From Paenibacillus pasadenensis DSM 19293 (GTDB lineage Bacteria; Bacillota; Bacilli; Paenibacillales; Paenibacillaceae): DNA of 64,000 nucleotides. The notes beneath the pieces were generated by a model. That model was not told the DNA's origin and did not search any database. It saw only the letters and a list, made by a program, of their open reading frames with translations. Positions 60,881-64,000 of the stretch are shown in pieces. The DNA lies in NCBI RefSeq assembly GCF_000422485.1, contig NZ_AULW01000001.1:1-64000 (forward strand), written 5' to 3'. Each line of letters opens with the position of its first letter. The first letter of the stretch is position 1. Position numbers and translations under genes: made by a program.

Positions 60881-63034
60881 TCAGACCGGGGCCGCGGCCG
60901 CCGCCTCGCAGCGGACGGCGAGCCCGGTCGTGTTGGCGGTGACGACGGCGCGGAAGCCGTCCCTCTCGCGGCGCACCTCCACGTCGAGCCGTCCTTTGCC
61001 GATGCGGATTCCTTTCGCCTCCAGCCGGTCCATGCCGTCCGGCAGCGACGGAGACAGCGTCACGACGCCGTCTGCGCAGTCGGGGCGAAGGCCCAGCATC
61101 GCCGTCAGCATGACGAGCGGCGTGCCCGCCGCCCACGCCTGCGGCGAGCAGGCGACCGGATAGCGCACCGGCTTGCCGGCGTCGCGGCCGTAGCCGCAAA
61201 ACAGCTCCGGCAGCCGCGCGCCTTCGAAATGGGCGGCAGAGGCGAGCAGCCCCTCGACGACGGTCGCGGCTTCTGCCGCGAAGCCTTGCTCGGCCAAGCC
61301 GAGCAGGCACATGGAATTGTCATGGGGCCAGACGCTGCCGTCGTGATAGCTCATCGGATTGTAGCCGGTCTGCCCGGCGGCCATCGTGCGGATGCCGTAG
61401 CCGCTGAACAAATCCGGCGCGACGAGCCGCCGTGCGACGGCTGCCGCCCGCTCCGGCGCGAACAGTCCGGATGACAGCGCATGGCCCGGGTTCGAGGTGA
61501 CCGACCGCACCGGACGCCCGTCGCGGTCGAGTGCGATCGCGTAGTACGACTCGTCCTCGAGCCAGAATGCCGCCTCGAACCGCTGCCGCAGCGCCTCCGC
61601 CTCCGCCTCCAGCCGCCGGGCCCATTCGTCCCATCCGTCGCCCGGTCCCTCGCTCAGTCCGGCGAACTGCCGGGCGAGCTGCGACTTGGCGCGGTAGACG
61701 TAGCCCTGCACCTCGACGAGGGCGATCGGCGTCGCCGCGTACTCTCCCTCGCAGTGCACGATCGAATCGGCGGAGTCCTTCCAGCCTTGATTGGCGATGC
61801 CCTTGGCCGACTCGCTGTGATAGGAGACGAAGCCTCCGTAGCGGGCGGCGTTGTCGTCGACCCATTGCAGCGCCCGCTCCAGATGCGGCTTCAGCTCGCG
61901 CAGCGCCTCGGCCTCGCCGGTCCAGCGGACGTATTCGGCGGCCAGCAGCAGGAACAGCGGCGTCGCGTCGACCGTGCCGTAATACGGAGAGAACGGCACC
62001 TGATCGGTGGCGGCCAGCTCTCCGCGCCGCAGCTCGTGCATGATCTTGCCGGGCTGCTCGTCGCGCCAGGCGTCGTGGCGGTCGCCTTGCCAGCGGGCCA
62101 TCATGCGCAGCGTCGCCAGCGCCGTTTCCGGACGGATCGGCAGCAGCTGCAGCGCCGTGATGAGGCTGTCGCGGCCGAACAGCACGGCGTACCACGGCAA
62201 GCCGGCGACCGGGAAGCGGCCGAGCCCCTCGTCGTTCAGCAGCACGCGCAGATCCATCAGCCCCCGCTCGTAGAGCGCGTCGAGCAGCGGACGGTCGCTG
62301 CGGACGGAGCAGCTGCCGTCCCTCCAGTCGGCGTACTCCGCCTCCAGCCGAGCCAGCGCCTCGGCCGGCCGCAGCGGCGACGGCTCGACCCCCGCCAGCG
62401 AAGGCAGCAGCCGCAGCGACAGCTCGGCGCTCGCTCCCGGAGCGAGCGACACCGGCCGGCGCAGGACGCCGTCCGCGCCGGCGACGGCCGCCGCGTCGTC
62501 CCAGACGACGCGCAGCGCCCGGGCGATGCCGTCGGAGCCGTCATAGGCGAAGCGCAGCTCGCCGGGAGCGGCCTGCGGCGGATGCGCGACGCCGAGCTTG
62601 CCGCCCATGAAGCCGCGCACGACGAACATGTCGGTGAAGTCGGCCTCGAAGCGGATCGCCAGCTCGAAGTCCAGCGGCTGCGGGCTGAAATTCGTCATCC
62701 GCACGGTCTCATACAGCACGTCTCCGTAAATGAAGCGCTCTCGCCGCAGCTCCACCGACTCGCGCCACAAGATCAGCTTGCCGTCCTCCTCCATATGCGG
62801 ATTCGTCAGCACGACCGTCGCCGCGTAGTTCTGATCCGCCTCCGAGGCGAGCACGATCGGCCTGCGTCCGTTGACGAGCAGCTCCATCCGGCTCAAGAAG
62901 CGGGTATCGCTCCGGTACAGGCCGTATCCGGTCAGCTGCTCCTCGCCCGCCGTCTGCTCGGGCGTGACGTCGCCCGCCAGATTCGTCAGGAGGAACAGAT
63001 CGTTTTCTTTCAGGACCCGGTAGTTCATGTTCAT
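60881..63034 (-). CDS. Amylo-alpha-1,6-glucosidase-type glycogen-debranching glycosidase
   Basis: 717 residues. The N-terminal domain begins YRVLKENDLFLLTNLAGDV and includes GLYRSDTRFLSRMELLVNG, a GDE_N_bis-type start. The (alpha/alpha)6 catalytic part has LPWYAVLFGRDSLITALQLLP, YYGTVDATPLFLLLAAEYVRWTG, YHSESAKGIANQGWKDSADSI and NPMSYHDGSVWPHDNSMCLLG. The family hydrolyses alpha-1,6 or other alpha-glucosidic branches. It follows the LacI-family gene after 142 bp containing a palindromic operator. Confidence 0.85.
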   Translation of the reverse strand: MNMNYRVLKENDLFLLTNLAGDVTPEQTAGEEQLTGYGLYRSDTRFLSRMELLVNGRRPIVLASEADQNYAATVVLTNPHMEEDGKLILWRESVELRRERFIYGDVLYETVRMTNFSPQPLDFELAIRFEADFTDMFVVRGFMGGKLGVAHPPQAAPGELRFAYDGSDGIARALRVVWDDAAAVAGADGVLRRPVSLAPGASAELSLRLLPSLAGVEPSPLRPAEALARLEAEYADWRDGSCSVRSDRPLLDALYERGLMDLRVLLNDEGLGRFPVAGLPWYAVLFGRDSLITALQLLPIRPETALATLRMMARWQGDRHDAWRDEQPGKIMHELRRGELAATDQVPFSPYYGTVDATPLFLLLAAEYVRWTGEAEALRELKPHLERALQWVDDNAARYGGFVSYHSESAKGIANQGWKDSADSIVHCEGEYAATPIALVEVQGYVYRAKSQLARQFAGLSEGPGDGWDEWARRLEAEAEALRQRFEAAFWLEDESYYAIALDRDGRPVRSVTSNPGHALSSGLFAPERAAAVARRLVAPDLFSGYGIRTMAAGQTGYNPMSYHDGSVWPHDNSMCLLGLAEQGFAAEAATVVEGLLASAAHFEGARLPELFCGYGRDAGKPVRYPVACSPQAWAAGTPLVMLTAMLGLRPDCADGVVTLSPSLPDGMDRLEAKGIRIGKGRLDVEVRRERDGFRAVVTANTTGLAVRCEAAAAAPV

Positions 63035-63108
63035 TCTCCTTCGTCGGCCGCATCGCTCGGGATGATGCCGCCCTTCATTTCTAGGAGCGCTCGTACCGCT
63101 CCAGCTTT

Positions 63109-63126
63109 ATCCAAAACGTTTCGGAT
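63109..63126. promoter_or_regulatory. LacI-family operator
   Basis: ATCCAAAACGTTTCGGAT is an 18-bp near-perfect palindrome with central AACGTT, typical of LacI/CcpA-class operators. It sits between the LacI-family gene and the glycosidase it may control. Confidence 0.65.
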
Positions 63127-63176
63127 TTGATGGAAACGAAACCGCCTCGCACAGGCGGCATCTCCATTTGAAGCCG

Positions 63177-64000
63177 TTACTCCTTGCAAGGCGCCGTGCT
63201 TTTGCGGACGACCAGCTCGGAATGAAGAACGATCTTGCGGCCGACCTCCCGCTGCTCCAGCATGTCGATCAGCAGCTGCGCCGACTGGTAGCCCATCTCG
63301 TAGCGGTCCTGGCGGATCGTCGTGAGCGGCGGCGAGCAATGCGCGGCGATGGCGATGTCGTCGTAGCCGACGATCGACATCTGCTCCGGCGCCTTGCGTC
63401 CCATCCGCTCGAGCGCCCGCAGCGCCCCGAGCACCATCAGGTCGCTCGCCGAGAAGACGGCGGTGACGTCCTTACGGTTGTAGCCGATCTCGTACATTGC
63501 CTCGAAGCCGCCCTCCTCGCGGAAGCCGCCGTTGTAGACGAGCTGCGGATCGAACGGAATGCCGGCCCCTTCCAGCGCCCGCCGGTATCCCTCCAGCCGA
63601 TCCCGGCTGACCGCCGCCTCGTCATGCCCGTTGATCATCGCGATGCGCCGGTGCCCCAGCCCGATCAGATGGCCGACCGCCGCAGCCGCTCCCTTCACGT
63701 TGTCGGTCGTCACGTGGCCGACCTCGCGGCTTTCCAGCGGGATGTCGATCAGCACGCACGGGAAGTCGGTATCGTGCACGACCTCCTCCAGGTACGGATC
63801 ATGCAGCCGCAGCCCCGACAGGATCGCGCCGTCTACGTTGCGCTCCTTGCACAGGTCGGCGTAGGACTTGGACTTCTGCTTCTTGGAGCTGGTGCTGAAC
63901 AGCAGGATGTCGTAGTCCAGCTCCGTCGCCCGGTCGTTGATGCCGCACAGCGTCTCGAATGCGAGCGAGTCCTTCGCGCCCTCGCGGTTGATCTCGGACA
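63177..64000 (-). CDS. LacI-family transcriptional regulator (5' end outside window)
   Basis: The minus-strand frame is open to the window edge, giving about 273 C-terminal residues. The sensor domain shows FETLCGINDRATELDYDILLFST, ERNVDGAILSGL, GHLIGLGHRRIAMINGHDE, AVFSASDLMVLGALRALERMG, MSIVGYDDIAIAAHCSPPLTTIRQD and a terminal LVVRKST, all typical of LacI/GalR. The HTH is beyond the edge. Likely repressor of the glycan operon that follows. Confidence 0.9.
   Translation of the reverse strand, partial: SEINREGAKDSLAFETLCGINDRATELDYDILLFSTSSKKQKSKSYADLCKERNVDGAILSGLRLHDPYLEEVVHDTDFPCVLIDIPLESREVGHVTTDNVKGAAAAVGHLIGLGHRRIAMINGHDEAAVSRDRLEGYRRALEGAGIPFDPQLVYNGGFREEGGFEAMYEIGYNRKDVTAVFSASDLMVLGALRALERMGRKAPEQMSIVGYDDIAIAAHCSPPLTTIRQDRYEMGYQSAQLLIDMLEQREVGRKIVLHSELVVRKSTAPCKE

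Overview
The window reads as chromosome of a GC-rich, spore-forming Firmicute of the Paenibacillus/Cohnella type. Support comes from a GerA-type germinant receptor operon, a NucB-like sporulation nuclease, several CUT1 sugar ABC transporters wired to glycosidases, strong AGGAGG ribosome binding sites, and intrinsic terminators between almost all units. Most genes lie on the minus strand. Assignments are read from motifs and family knowledge; no database search was run.

Layout. 1-430 is a 51-bp tandem array of hairpin-forming units. 501-6762 holds a nickel/peptide-type ABC transporter (nikEDCBA, minus) preceded by its regulator nikR. 6763-11957 is an AT-richer island. It carries a decayed IS3 element, a DUF5677 protein, a PutAbiC-like abortive-infection protein, tiny membrane proteins and an IS110 fragment. 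11996-13788 is a sugar permease pair left without a binding protein beside the island. 14047-17403 holds selU, selD and a divergent ArsP-like permease. 17494-21249 has an unknown membrane protein, nucB and a two-gene amino-acid importer with a fused binding protein/permease. 21430-23580 contains a phosphodiester-glycosidase-like protein set among three repeat tracts. 23722-29009 has miaB, a membrane metallophosphoesterase, an MBL-fold/TetR operon with two perfect operators, and a TatD hydrolase. 29106-32571 is a TPP-riboswitch-controlled thiamine-precursor ABC operon.

32689-45580 is a glycan-utilisation locus: GH38 alpha-mannosidase, two permeases, a lipoprotein binding protein and a probable new glycosidase, then a GntR/LacI-type regulator and a GxGYxYP protein. 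Near-identical candidate operators sit in the promoters on both sides of the regulator. 45756-49889 is the gerAA-gerAC-gerAB operon. 50592-64000 is a second glycan locus: LacI regulator (cut by the window edge), debranching-type glycosidase, binding protein, two permeases, a membrane spermidine-synthase-like protein, a six-hairpin glycosidase and a GH36 alpha-galactosidase.

The most unusual signal is repetitive DNA. Two long arrays (1-430 and 23127-23563), and a two-copy version near 50071, share a 51-bp period and a hairpin core with a T-rich loop while the inter-core sequence differs. All lie in intergenic DNA downstream of a minus-strand gene. Other short tandem expansions occur at gene 3' ends and inside coding regions.
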